NCBI RefSeq assembly: GCF_011745665.1
Contig: NZ_CP050253.1
Coordinates: 2,207,418 to 2,271,417 of the forward strand
Length of the DNA stretch: 64,000 bases
Origin: Zophobihabitans entericus
GTDB taxonomy: Bacteria; Pseudomonadota; Gammaproteobacteria; Enterobacterales; Orbaceae
Direction: 5' to 3'
In this document: in pieces, positions 1 through 8,503 of the stretch
How the letters are laid out: every line of letters starts with the position of its first letter
Numbering within the stretch: the stretch's first letter is position 1
The notes under the pieces: model-generated
What the model saw: only the letters and a program-made list of their open reading frames with translations
What the model was told of the DNA's origin: nothing
Databases searched by the model: none
Translations under genes and position numbers: made by a program

Positions 1-703
1 AATAAGCGACAAGTGCGAAGCTTGCAGCCAGTGTGGCAAAAAAGGTGATGCGGATAAGCTCTGGTGAGAAGATTTCACTAATAGAAACATTCACTGGTTC
101 ACCTTTTTGTAGGCGCTCTTCACGTTGCTTTTTCCACACTTCTGATTCAGGCACAAAAAGATAAATATATAAAGCTGCAACCAGTGAACCCGCACCAGCT
201 AAAAATAGTCCACGCCAGCCATATAAAGGAATAATAACTGAAGCTAAAAAGGCAGAAATACCAGCGCCGGCAGGGAATGAACTTAAGACAAATGCAGCAG
301 CACGACCACGTTGTTTAGCTGGCCATGTTTCAGCGATATAAGCAGCGATAATACCCCAGACACCACCAAGTCCAAGTCCGGCTAAAAAGCGTAAGATTAG
401 AATGGTAATCCAGTTAGGACTTAGTGAAATAGCAGCGGTTAAAATACCAAATAGCACTAAACTCCAGATAAGTGCTTTTCTTCTGCCATAGTTATCAGAA
501 TACCAGCCAACTACAATACTACTAATACCAACACCAAGCAGAGTCGCTGTACCAAGCAGACCACCTTCAGCCATGGTCATATTCATATCTTTCATAATGA
601 CAGGCAAAGCAACGGCAAGTAAGGTAATATCCATGGCATCAAACATATAACTAAAGAAACCACCGGTTAAGACATGCCATTTGTTCACAATTTTTTCTTT
701 CAT
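1..703 (-). CDS. MFS transporter, partial (C-terminus beyond window)
   Basis: Open frame read leftwards from an ATG at 703 with no stop before the window edge (234 codons visible). The protein begins MKEKIVNKWHVLTGGFF and has successive hydrophobic segments. After the second segment it carries the MFS motif A-like GWYSDNYGRRKAL. A helix with GLGLGGVWG and the AETWPAKQRGRA loop resemble the aromatic acid:H+ symporter/sialate-type MFS branch, so it probably imports a small organic acid across the inner membrane; the substrate is inferred only. It starts 23 bp after the cyclase gene stop and is likely co-transcribed with it under the TetR protein encoded upstream. Confidence 0.85.
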   Translation of the reverse strand, partial: MKEKIVNKWHVLTGGFFSYMFDAMDITLLAVALPVIMKDMNMTMAEGGLLGTATLLGVGISSIVVGWYSDNYGRRKALIWSLVLFGILTAAISLSPNWITILILRFLAGLGLGGVWGIIAAYIAETWPAKQRGRAAAFVLSSFPAGAGISAFLASVIIPLYGWRGLFLAGAGSLVAALYIYLFVPESEVWKKQREERLQKGEPVNVSISEIFSPELIRITFFATLAASFALVAY

Positions 704-726
704 CGTTCTTATCCTTATTATTATCG

Positions 727-1494
727 TTATGACAAGATTGCAACGGTTCTGGTCCAGCCAGCACTCGCTTTATGAATTTTAATTGGGAAACATGATACCT
801 TAAATCCAAAAGGAGGTAATTGTTCCAAATTAGTGAGTTTTTCCAGATGGTAATATTCACTTTCAATACCGGCAAAGTGACCTTCCCAAATAATTGATGA
901 ATCGCGTGTTTCTCTAAACTCTTCTGCTACCAAAGGAAGAGGACGATCCCAGCTCCAGGCGTCGGTTCCGACAACTTTAACTCCCTGACTTAACAGATAG
1001 AGAGTTGCTTCTTTCCCCATGCCACAGCCTTTCACTAAATATTCTTTTGTGCCCCAATACTTTTGAGCACCGGATTGAATAAGAACAATATCCAGCGGTT
1101 TTAAAGTGTAATTAATGCGTTTTAGTTCTGCTTTAATGTCAGCTTCTGTGACCAGATAACCATCCGGAAAATGAGAAAAATCCAGCATTACACCATCAGA
1201 AAAACACCATTCCAGAGGCATATTATCAATAGTTGTAGCTTCTTCACCATGATTCATGGTTGGATGATAGTGCCACGGCGCATCAAGATGAGTGCCACTA
1301 TGCGTGGTGAGAGTGATATATTCAATAGACCAGCCAAGCCCACCCGGTAAATCATCATCGGTGGCTTCAGGAAAGAATGTTTTGATATGTTCAGCACCTT
1401 TAGAGTGATCCCAATAGTCAATATTAGTTGGCATTGAAGGAGGATCACAAGGCGTTTGATGTTCGATAGAAACGCTTAAATCAATTATCTTCAT
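727..1494 (-). CDS. Cyclase family protein (kynurenine formamidase-like metal hydrolase)
   Basis: 255-aa protein of the PF04199 cyclase/KynB-like family, metal-dependent hydrolases acting on formamides or cyclic amides. The family metal-binding motif is seen as HSGTHLDAPWH at residues 65-75. I chose the ATG at 1494 because AAAGG lies about 8 nt upstream; an in-frame GTG 18 bp further out (1512) has no such site. It is followed by an MFS permease gene 23 bp downstream, suggesting uptake plus hydrolysis of one compound. Two operator-like palindromes lie just upstream. KynB activity is not proven: no other kynurenine-pathway gene is in the window. Confidence 0.85.
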   Translation of the reverse strand: MKIIDLSVSIEHQTPCDPPSMPTNIDYWDHSKGAEHIKTFFPEATDDDLPGGLGWSIEYITLTTHSGTHLDAPWHYHPTMNHGEEATTIDNMPLEWCFSDGVMLDFSHFPDGYLVTEADIKAELKRINYTLKPLDIVLIQSGAQKYWGTKEYLVKGCGMGKEATLYLLSQGVKVVGTDAWSWDRPLPLVAEEFRETRDSSIIWEGHFAGIESEYYHLEKLTNLEQLPPFGFKVSCFPIKIHKASAGWTRTVAILS

Positions 1495-1554
1495 AGTTTG
1501 TACCTTTTGCACAGTTATTTTAGGAAAGTAAAACTGTGCTAACCATAAAATTAA

Positions 1555-1624
1555 TTGAACGACCGATCAATTTTTATTTATTGTAAATTCGAGGCTGATC
1601 ACAATTATTTGAACGACCGACCAA
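1555..1624. promoter_or_regulatory. Pair of TetR-type operator palindromes
   Basis: Two near-identical 16-bp imperfect palindromes, TTGAACGACCGATCAA (1555-1570) and TTGAACGACCGACCAA (1609-1624), are spaced 54 bp start to start between the TetR gene and the cyclase-MFS pair. Length, symmetry and position fit binding sites for the neighbouring TetR-family repressor. Binding is inferred. Confidence 0.7.
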
Positions 1625-1668
1625 ATAATTTGATGGAAAATAAAGCGCTATTTTTATAACAGTTTGAT

Positions 1669-2388
1669 TTATTTGCGTTTTTTATTGTCAGCTGTATGAA
1701 TTAAGGTTAATTCAGAAAAAGTATTAGTAAAATCATAAGGTTGCTGACTCAGTACGGCTTTTAAACCGGCTGTGGCAAAATTGAATAAATACTGACAGGA
1801 AACTTCTGGTTTTTCGGTAGAACATAAACCAGAGGAGAGGCTATTGATGCGGTCAACTTCGGCAAAAGTATTACACATTGCACCGACTAAAAAATCAAAT
1901 CCCCATTGAACTTGTTGCTCTGTTGCCTTTGGTGCTGATTTACGGATTTCTGCCAGAAAAAGTTCAGCACTAGGGTCAAACTGTTCTTGTAGAATGGATA
2001 AAGACAGATTAGAGCCTGATGAGAGCAGGCGAGCTACCAATTTAGCATAATCACGCCAGCCATCACCGCCATTTAACGTATTATAAAGATATGGCGCGAT
2101 AAAAGACTCAACAATAAACTCCAGTGGAATCGCTTTTTTACCGTAGGATTCTTTATGTTTCATAAGTAACTGAGTTCTGTCACGACTTAAAATACCAATA
2201 CGACGCTTGATGAGGGTACGATAAAGCTCTTCTTTAGAACCAAAGTGATAATGTGCCAGTGCCAGTTTGACTTCTGCCGTTTCGGTAATCTGACGAATAG
2301 ACACTTCATTGTAGCTGTATTCGGCAAAAAGCTTCTCAGCAGCATTCAGTATTTTTTCGGCTGTTTTTAACGGTTTAGATTCTTTCAT
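1669..2388 (-). CDS. TetR/AcrR family regulator (CecR-like)
   Basis: 239-aa regulator with an N-terminal TetR helix-turn-helix at about residues 8-55 (EKILNAAEKLFAEYSYNEVS, then LALAHYHFGSKEELYRTLIK). The C-terminal ligand domain length and sequence resemble the CecR/DUF1956 branch. It lies upstream of and in the same orientation as the cyclase and MFS genes, with twin operator-like palindromes in between, so it most likely represses that pair until an aromatic or related ligand binds. The C-terminal tail is Lys/Arg-rich (NKKRK). The ligand cannot be read from the sequence. Confidence 0.85.
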   Translation of the reverse strand: MKESKPLKTAEKILNAAEKLFAEYSYNEVSIRQITETAEVKLALAHYHFGSKEELYRTLIKRRIGILSRDRTQLLMKHKESYGKKAIPLEFIVESFIAPYLYNTLNGGDGWRDYAKLVARLLSSGSNLSLSILQEQFDPSAELFLAEIRKSAPKATEQQVQWGFDFLVGAMCNTFAEVDRINSLSSGLCSTEKPEVSCQYLFNFATAGLKAVLSQQPYDFTNTFSELTLIHTADNKKRK

Positions 2389-2537
2389 GGATCACTCAGT
2401 ATGGATAATAAAACGCTTTATCATACGCTGTTTTGCCCAATAAGAAAATGTTAAGTTGAGCTTTTCCTTTGAAAATAAAGAAGTATTGCGGATAAGTAAA
2501 TAATAAAATGAAAGTAATAAGATAGAGAATAAGAAAT

Positions 2538-2570
2538 AAAAAAAGCACCAACATAATTTGGTGCTTTTTT
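2538..2570 (-). terminator. Rho-independent terminator after ddh
   Basis: GCACCAA/TTGGTGC stem with a short loop, flanked by A and T runs on both sides, 15 bp beyond the ddh stop. The symmetrical A/T runs would allow it to work in either direction. Confidence 0.8.
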
Positions 2571-2584
2571 GTTATTAATACAAA

Positions 2585-3484
2585 CTAAACTAAATGAGCA
2601 ATAAGCTCATCAGTTTGACCATGCAGGAAGTTAATTGGAGCGACTTCGATTACGGTATAAGCACCACTTGCTTGTTTCATTGACGCGCGAGCAGAAGAAA
2701 CTAAGAACTGTGCAGTCAGAGCCGGGTTATTAATACGCATTGAATACTCAAATAATTGATTTTGCGTTTCACCAGAGACACCTTTATGAGTTAAATGTAC
2801 GCCGTGTCCCATATCTTTTAAGGCATCAATACTTGGTACTTGTTTAACGTGGGTTTCATCAGAAGCAAAATAAGCATCCGCTTTTAAAGTTTTTTCAACA
2901 GTCGCAAAATCAGCGCCATTTTCCAGCTCAATATAAACTAAGCGACGATGTACACCAGTACCCAGTGGAATCGTCATTGATAGCGCATCTTTAACACCAG
3001 TGATAGCTTTAGCTGCCACGCTGTGCCCCATACTCATACCCGGACCAAAGTTAGTATAAGTAATCCCTTTTGGTGCCATGGCCAGCATTAACGTTCTGAC
3101 GATTGAATCTGAACCCGGATCCCAGCCAGCAGAAATAATTGCTGTACTGTTATGTGCTTTAGCCATTTTATCCAGACTGTGTTTTAGGTCAACGATTTGA
3201 GAGTGAATATCAAAGCTATCAACTGTATTAATCCCTTTTGCCAGAATAGCCAGAGCGGTTTCTTTAATTGCACGAGTAGGGGAACATAAAATAGCAACAT
3301 CAACGTTATCGAGCTTATCAATTGAATCAACAACTTTGTAAGCCGCCAGTTCTGCAGGATTATTTTGAGTACTGCGTCTGACAATACCTGCAATTTCAAA
3401 ATCTTCTGCAGCGTTTAATGCTTCTAAAGTATATTTCCCGATGTTGCCATAGCCTATGATGGCAGCTCTGATTTTTTTCGTCAC
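2585..3484 (-). CDS. ddh: meso-Diaminopimelate D-dehydrogenase
   Basis: 299-aa NADP-dependent oxidoreductase. The N-terminal Rossmann motif is GYGNIGKY (residues 11-18), followed by a central DapDH domain with SAGWDPGSDSIVR, MGHSVAAKAI and GVHRRLVYIE segments typical of the family. Length matches the usual 300-330 aa. It converts L-tetrahydrodipicolinate, ammonia and NADPH directly to meso-DAP in one step, for lysine and peptidoglycan synthesis, bypassing the succinylase route normal in gammaproteobacteria. It appears monocistronic, with its own terminator. The enzyme can also run in the catabolic direction, so the in vivo role is inferred. Confidence 0.9.
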   Translation of the reverse strand: MTKKIRAAIIGYGNIGKYTLEALNAAEDFEIAGIVRRSTQNNPAELAAYKVVDSIDKLDNVDVAILCSPTRAIKETALAILAKGINTVDSFDIHSQIVDLKHSLDKMAKAHNSTAIISAGWDPGSDSIVRTLMLAMAPKGITYTNFGPGMSMGHSVAAKAITGVKDALSMTIPLGTGVHRRLVYIELENGADFATVEKTLKADAYFASDETHVKQVPSIDALKDMGHGVHLTHKGVSGETQNQLFEYSMRINNPALTAQFLVSSARASMKQASGAYTVIEVAPINFLHGQTDELIAHLV

Positions 3485-3730
3485 AATTCACTCCTTCTGA
3501 ATAATTGATCTTAATATCTTAAAATAAGACGAGATCATTTTATTTACGTTTAATAATGGCTAAAAATTATAAAGGATTTCTAAAAGCAGGTTGATAAATA
3601 ATTTTAATATCAGAATGTCTGATATAACCGACACTATAGCAAATCTGGTAAGTTAAATAGAAAATATTATGGAATATGCTATGATGCGCCCAATTAATTT
3701 TGATTTTTATCAGACCATTAAATAACTTAT

Positions 3731-5260
3731 ATGAAAATACTGTTAACCACATTAAATGCCCGATATGCTCACACTTCTTTGGGACTGCGCTATTTGTATG
3801 CCAATTTAGGCGAGCATCAAAAAAATGCGGTTATTTGTGAATATACGTTAGATCAGCGTCCAATTGATATTGTTGAGCAGCTACTCGCACAAGAGCCAGA
3901 TGTGATTTCTCTGGGGGTTTATATCTGGAATATTCATCAAAGCGAAGCGATTGCTAAAATGATTAAAGCCGTAAGACCAGACATCATTTTAATTATTGGC
4001 GGGCCGGAGGTGAGTTACGAGCATCACTTAAACGCGATTGTTGATGTCGTTGATTATGTTATTTGTGGCTGGGGTGAAGCTAGTTTACCTAAACTCTTAT
4101 CTGATATTGAAAACCAGCGCCGACCAGTGAATAAGATTATACAAGGGATTAAGTTACCACTTGATGACATTAAATTCCCTTATGATTATTATACCGATAC
4201 TGATTTAGCTCAGCGTATTTTGTATGTGGAAGCATCACGTGGTTGCCCGTTTACCTGTGAGTTTTGTATTTCAAGTCTGGATGAAAGTGTACAGGCATTT
4301 AATATTGACGCTTTTCTGGCTGAAATGGAGAAGTTATTCCAGCGTGGTGCCAGAACGTTTAAATTTGTCGACCGTACATTTAATATCAAATTAGAAAACA
4401 GTAAGCGTATTTTACAGTTCTTTTTAGATAAGATTGCAAAGTATCCGGAAGAGGGGATCTTTGCCCATTTTGAGGTAGTACCTGATTATTTACCCGAAGA
4501 GTTAAGAAGGCTAATTCAGGCTTTTCCTAAAGGTGCCCTGCAGCTTGAAATTGGTATTCAGACACTAAATCGGGATGTGCAGCGCAATATCTCTCGCCGT
4601 ACTCATTTAGGTAAGGCGAAAGAAAGTATTTCCTGGTTATCAACTCAAACCGGCGCTCACTTACATGTGGATTTAATTGCCGGATTACCGGGAGAAAATT
4701 TAGCCAGTTTTGCTAAAGGTTTTAATGAGCTCTGGAGCTGGCAACCACAAGAGATTCAACTTGGGATTTTGAAGCGTTTAAAAGGCACGCCAATTGTCAG
4801 ACATACGGATAGCTTTGAATTTGTTTATGACGAATTAGCCCCTTTTGCAGCGTTAAAAAACCGTGATTTATCCTTCGTAGAATTACAGCATATTAATCGC
4901 CTGTCACGTTTTTGGGATCTTATTATTAACTCAGGACGATTCCCACATACTACGCCATTGATTTTAGGTGAAACACCGTTTGAAAATATGTGGGAGCTTA
5001 GCGACTGGATTTTTAAAACCACTAAACAGACCCATAAGATTGCCTTAGATCGACTGATAAAACTGATTTTTGACTGGTTAACTTCTAAAAACCTGCCAAA
5101 GCAAGAAATTATCAGCTTACTGAGTGCTGACTTTATGACAATGGGAATTCAGGGCTGGCCACATTATTTAGGTTCTCCACCAGAAGGATGGCGAGCTAAA
5201 GTTAATAATAAAGGGAGTAAAGGTACAGTACGTCAGGATCGTCATATGGTGGGTAATTAA
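3731..5260 (+). CDS. B12-binding domain radical SAM protein (DUF4080 type)
   Basis: 509-aa protein. Residues 1 to about 130 form a cobalamin-binding-like Rossmann domain (MKILLTTLNARYAHTSLGLR, IIGGPEVSYEH). A radical SAM core follows with the CX3CX2C [4Fe-4S] cluster motif at C172, C176 and C179 (GCPFTCEFC). A C-terminal DUF4080-like helical region ends the protein. Such enzymes cleave S-adenosylmethionine and often methylate or rearrange unactivated carbons; the substrate of this widespread family is not established. It stands alone on the plus strand with no partner gene that would suggest a target. Confidence 0.85.
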   Translation: MKILLTTLNARYAHTSLGLRYLYANLGEHQKNAVICEYTLDQRPIDIVEQLLAQEPDVISLGVYIWNIHQSEAIAKMIKAVRPDIILIIGGPEVSYEHHLNAIVDVVDYVICGWGEASLPKLLSDIENQRRPVNKIIQGIKLPLDDIKFPYDYYTDTDLAQRILYVEASRGCPFTCEFCISSLDESVQAFNIDAFLAEMEKLFQRGARTFKFVDRTFNIKLENSKRILQFFLDKIAKYPEEGIFAHFEVVPDYLPEELRRLIQAFPKGALQLEIGIQTLNRDVQRNISRRTHLGKAKESISWLSTQTGAHLHVDLIAGLPGENLASFAKGFNELWSWQPQEIQLGILKRLKGTPIVRHTDSFEFVYDELAPFAALKNRDLSFVELQHINRLSRFWDLIINSGRFPHTTPLILGETPFENMWELSDWIFKTTKQTHKIALDRLIKLIFDWLTSKNLPKQEIISLLSADFMTMGIQGWPHYLGSPPEGWRAKVNNKGSKGTVRQDRHMVGN

Positions 5261-5357
5261 TATATTATTACTATTTACCTGTCTGGTGGGTTTTAGGTAA
5301 ATGATAACGATGCAATTCTTTTGGTTACTTTATTTTAATTTTTATATATAGATAAAT

Positions 5358-6953
5358 TTATCTCTTATACACATTTGGGTGCTGGTAGTAGAAGGTTTCT
5401 ATCGCTTTATTTAAAGCAAGTTTCGCTGCTTTTGTTGACGTAAAATTATCTGTGATTTGTGAGATGAAATGGTAAGTTTCTGATTGATTATCTTCTGTCA
5501 GATACTCTAAATAAGCCACATACTCTTTGGTATCAATACGGTTAATAATACGTAATCGGTAGTGATAATCTGTATCCTCAAAACCTATTTCCCGGTAAGG
5601 GTGCTCCTGATAGACGTAGTGATTATAAAAATAACAGGTCTCAGAGCCTTCGTTAAGGAATATTTTACAGCGGACAGGTAACTCTGCTTGCATCACCGGG
5701 TGGTTAAACAGTTTATTAAAACGTGCGTCAATATCGAGTGTAAACTCAGAGTAGTTACTGTTTTTTGTCGTATCGATGACAGATTTATTATTGATTATGG
5801 CATCAATCACATCACTATCTTCCGGAAAATCCATGTCCCAAAGGACTTCTGTTGAAATATCATCCATTAGAATATCTTGGACGATATGAGTACTTGGATA
5901 CAGGCTCAGTTTTTTTATTTCATGATTCTGTTCATCAAGTAAGTCGTCAATGGCATAAATATCGTTCCTGCTGATAATTGATGCAGCATGCATTTTGCCA
6001 ATATAGCATTTCATATCTACAGCAATAATACTTGAAACGTATAATCCACCATGAACATGTAGTTTTCCGTGATTATATTTAGCGTAAATCAGTTCACCAC
6101 GGACATTCCCACCAATATAATGTGTATGACCACAAAAATGCATATTTTTAGCTGATAAATTACCCAGCACAATAACAGCAGGAGAGAAATCAAGATCTTC
6201 ACACATCAGGTAGGTTTGAATATGTAAATTTTTTAGAAAAATAATCCCTTGCACCTCAAAATCAGTAATTTGTTCACTAATCTCTGAGAGGTCAAATTTT
6301 GATAAATTAACATCATCTTTTGCTAATAGAAAACAGCTGTTGGTTTCTGCCAGTTCAAAAGAATAGGCATCATAGAGTTTCTCGTCACTACCAACACCGT
6401 GCAGTTCTTTAATATAGCTAAAGGCGTGTACTGCATCGATAATATCAAACGTATAATCACTAAATTGTATTGTTTGAGCCTTAAACGTTCTGGGAGTATT
6501 AAGCAGAGCGATTCGCCGTTTAAAATCTTCAGCACGATCTTGTTTTTGTTGCTGATAATTTTGTTCAGCAACTTCAAGATCCATTACCAGCTCTTTAAAT
6601 CTAGCAAGCGCTTGCTCGTAGTGTTTTTCTGGCTGATTTTGCAGACTTTGCTGACTAAAAATAAAATTATCACCAATACTAATATGGGACTGATAAAAAA
6701 GCTCTACGGCAGATTGATGAGTTAATATGTAGTGATAGATCTCAAAATCATCTTCTTTGTCTGTATTACGATAACTTTTAGCCAGACTAATGCGTATAGT
6801 GTGATTTACCTGGTCTTGCTCAAAAAGATAAGTATATTTATTTCCAACATATTGATACTCATAGTTTTGTAAGTTTTGCACAAAATCACTATTGATGAGT
6901 TTTTGCATCAAGGCTGGTGTAATATATTGGTTAAATTCGTTGATCTTATTCAT
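5358..6953 (-). CDS. Unknown 531-aa protein with a beta-solenoid-like segment
   Basis: I do not recognise this protein. The open frame extends to 7103, overlapping the upstream LysR gene by about 100 bp. I prefer the ATG at 6953 (MNKINEFNQY), which lies 49 bp past the LysR stop; the ATG at 6971 is an alternative, and neither has a strong ribosome site. Residues roughly 115-150 are charged and coiled-coil-like (QNYQQQKQDRAEDFKRR). The middle (around residues 245-345) contains short Gly/Ile-spaced turns such as GNLSAKNMHFCGHTHYIGGN and GGLYVSSIIAVD. These resemble polymer-forming/bactofilin-like left-handed or right-handed solenoids. No signal peptide or membrane segment is seen, so it is probably cytoplasmic. 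Confidence 0.7.
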   Translation of the reverse strand: MNKINEFNQYITPALMQKLINSDFVQNLQNYEYQYVGNKYTYLFEQDQVNHTIRISLAKSYRNTDKEDDFEIYHYILTHQSAVELFYQSHISIGDNFIFSQQSLQNQPEKHYEQALARFKELVMDLEVAEQNYQQQKQDRAEDFKRRIALLNTPRTFKAQTIQFSDYTFDIIDAVHAFSYIKELHGVGSDEKLYDAYSFELAETNSCFLLAKDDVNLSKFDLSEISEQITDFEVQGIIFLKNLHIQTYLMCEDLDFSPAVIVLGNLSAKNMHFCGHTHYIGGNVRGELIYAKYNHGKLHVHGGLYVSSIIAVDMKCYIGKMHAASIISRNDIYAIDDLLDEQNHEIKKLSLYPSTHIVQDILMDDISTEVLWDMDFPEDSDVIDAIINNKSVIDTTKNSNYSEFTLDIDARFNKLFNHPVMQAELPVRCKIFLNEGSETCYFYNHYVYQEHPYREIGFEDTDYHYRLRIINRIDTKEYVAYLEYLTEDNQSETYHFISQITDNFTSTKAAKLALNKAIETFYYQHPNVYKR

Positions 6954-7002
6954 ATTAACTGAGTGAGTCATATTCTTAGGGCTGTATTTTAGCGCATCTA
7001 AA

Positions 7003-7860
7003 TTATAAAGATAGCTGATCAAGCCACCAACGTCCGGCTGGTCCGGGTGGTGAAACATTCGACCAGACAGCATCAATTGAGATGGTTTTTGGCCATCCGG
7101 CAATATTCAGCTCTTTTAATGGATAATGACTAAAACGTTTTACCAGCCAGCGCGGTAAGGCTGCCCAGCCAAAACCCAGCTCGGCCATTTCAAGTAAAAG
7201 AAGATAACTTGGTGCTGACCAGACAAGTCCCGATGACTTTAATTTATTATGCCCGGAATAGGTATTTAAATAGAGCTGACGGGAATTATTAAGTTGCTCT
7301 CTTGTTACTTGTTTCAAAGAAGCTAAAGGATGAGTTGCTGCTACAAAAATAGCAATATCTGTTTGGTGTGGTAAACGGTAATGACTGATGTCAGCCGGGT
7401 AAGAAGAGCGTGCTTCAATGACACCAATATTAGCACGACCCGTTTGTAACAGTTCTATCACATCTTCATCTTCTGCCAGCAGACACTCAAATTCAATATC
7501 CGGATATTGTTGTTCAAAATCATATAGATTTTTTTCATGGCGTTGAGAGTAATAAATATCTGATAAAATAAAGGTTAAACGAGATTCTGTTTGTGCTGAT
7601 AAACGGGTTGCCAATTCATCTAGTTTTTCATTAGCGAGTAATATTTCCTTGACCTGATTTAAAATACGTTTCCCTTCCTTTGTTAAAACAGGGTGCTTAG
7701 CTTGACGATCAAAAAGAACAACATTAAGATCTGTTTCCAGATTAGCAATTGCAGTGCTGATCGTTGACTGGCTTTTATGTAATTTACGTGCTGCAGCAGA
7801 GAAAGAACCTAGCTGTGCAGCTTCTACAAAGGCTCTTAAGGCTTCCGGTGAATATGTCAT
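7003..7860 (-). CDS. LysR family transcriptional regulator
   Basis: 285-aa LysR-type regulator. A winged HTH occupies residues 1-60 (LRAFVEAAQLGSFSAAARKL, KSQSTISTAIANLE), followed by a periplasmic-binding-like effector domain from about residue 90. It is divergent from the PACE efflux gene at 7976, separated by 115 bp, the classic layout for a LysR regulator controlling its neighbour. That control is inferred. The effector domain is somewhat short at its C-terminus (GRWWLDQLSL) but the gene seems intact. Confidence 0.9.
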   Translation of the reverse strand: MTYSPEALRAFVEAAQLGSFSAAARKLHKSQSTISTAIANLETDLNVVLFDRQAKHPVLTKEGKRILNQVKEILLANEKLDELATRLSAQTESRLTFILSDIYYSQRHEKNLYDFEQQYPDIEFECLLAEDEDVIELLQTGRANIGVIEARSSYPADISHYRLPHQTDIAIFVAATHPLASLKQVTREQLNNSRQLYLNTYSGHNKLKSSGLVWSAPSYLLLLEMAELGFGWAALPRWLVKRFSHYPLKELNIAGWPKTISIDAVWSNVSPPGPAGRWWLDQLSL

Positions 7861-7975
7861 ATCTATCGATTTTCTAGATGGTTAATATCTTTTAAGTATC
7901 TCAAAAAACGATGATAATAACCAGCCATAACACAAACTATTTATAACACAAGTATTAGAGTCAGAGTCGAAGTTT

Positions 7976-8437
7976 ATGAACAAATATAGCAGAACATTAT
8001 ATGAACGTATCTTTCATGCGGTCTGTTTCGAGGTGATCGCCATTTTAATTACCGCACCGGCATCAGCACTCATTATGAATCGGCCTATTTTTGATATGGG
8101 AGCACTGGCAGTTATCTTATCGACTGCTGCGATGCTGTGGAATGTTATCTATAATTTCATTTTTGACGTGATTTGGCCGGTGATTAAATATCCAAGAACC
8201 ATGCGGGTCAGGGCGCTGCATGCTGTTGGTTTTGAGGTCGGATTTGGTGTTTTAGGTATAGGGCTTATTATTAGCTGGTTGGGTATTACTATTTTACAGG
8301 CATTAATGCTGGAGATAGGTTTTTTACTTTTCTTCTTACCTTATACGATGGTCTATAACTGGATTTATGATTATCTGAGAGAAAAGGTTATTAACAGAAA
8401 GACCCAAAAGCTGGCTGCTCAGGAACCAAGATACTAA
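7976..8437 (+). CDS. PACE family multidrug/biocide efflux transporter
   Basis: 153-aa inner-membrane protein with four TM segments made of two tandem bacterial transmembrane pair (BTP) repeats. Repeat 1 begins RTLYERIFHAVCFE and repeat 2 begins RVRALHAVGFEVGF; both keep the W-N-x-x-[YF]-N-x-x-[FY]-D element (WNVIYNFIFD, VYNWIYD). This is the AceI/PACE family, proton-coupled exporters of chlorhexidine, acriflavine and short-chain diamines. Divergent LysR gene next door. It ends at a bidirectional terminator shared with the facing autotransporter gene. Confidence 0.9.
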   Translation: MNKYSRTLYERIFHAVCFEVIAILITAPASALIMNRPIFDMGALAVILSTAAMLWNVIYNFIFDVIWPVIKYPRTMRVRALHAVGFEVGFGVLGIGLIISWLGITILQALMLEIGFLLFFLPYTMVYNWIYDYLREKVINRKTQKLAAQEPRY

Positions 8438-8458
8438 AGATAATTTTTAAATTGGTAT

Positions 8459-8489
8459 AAAAAAACGGTGACATTTGTCACCGTTTTTT
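8459..8489. terminator. Bidirectional terminator between convergent genes
   Basis: Perfect stem AACGGTGACA/TGTCACCGTT with A and T runs on either side, between the PACE gene and the convergent autotransporter gene. Confidence 0.85.
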
Positions 8490-8503
8490 GTTACTAATCT
8501 ATC

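Noticed and set aside
6954-7103. Extended N-terminus of the 531-aa protein
   Set aside because: This stretch overlaps the end of the well-supported LysR gene in another frame; starts at 6953 or 6971 avoid most of it.
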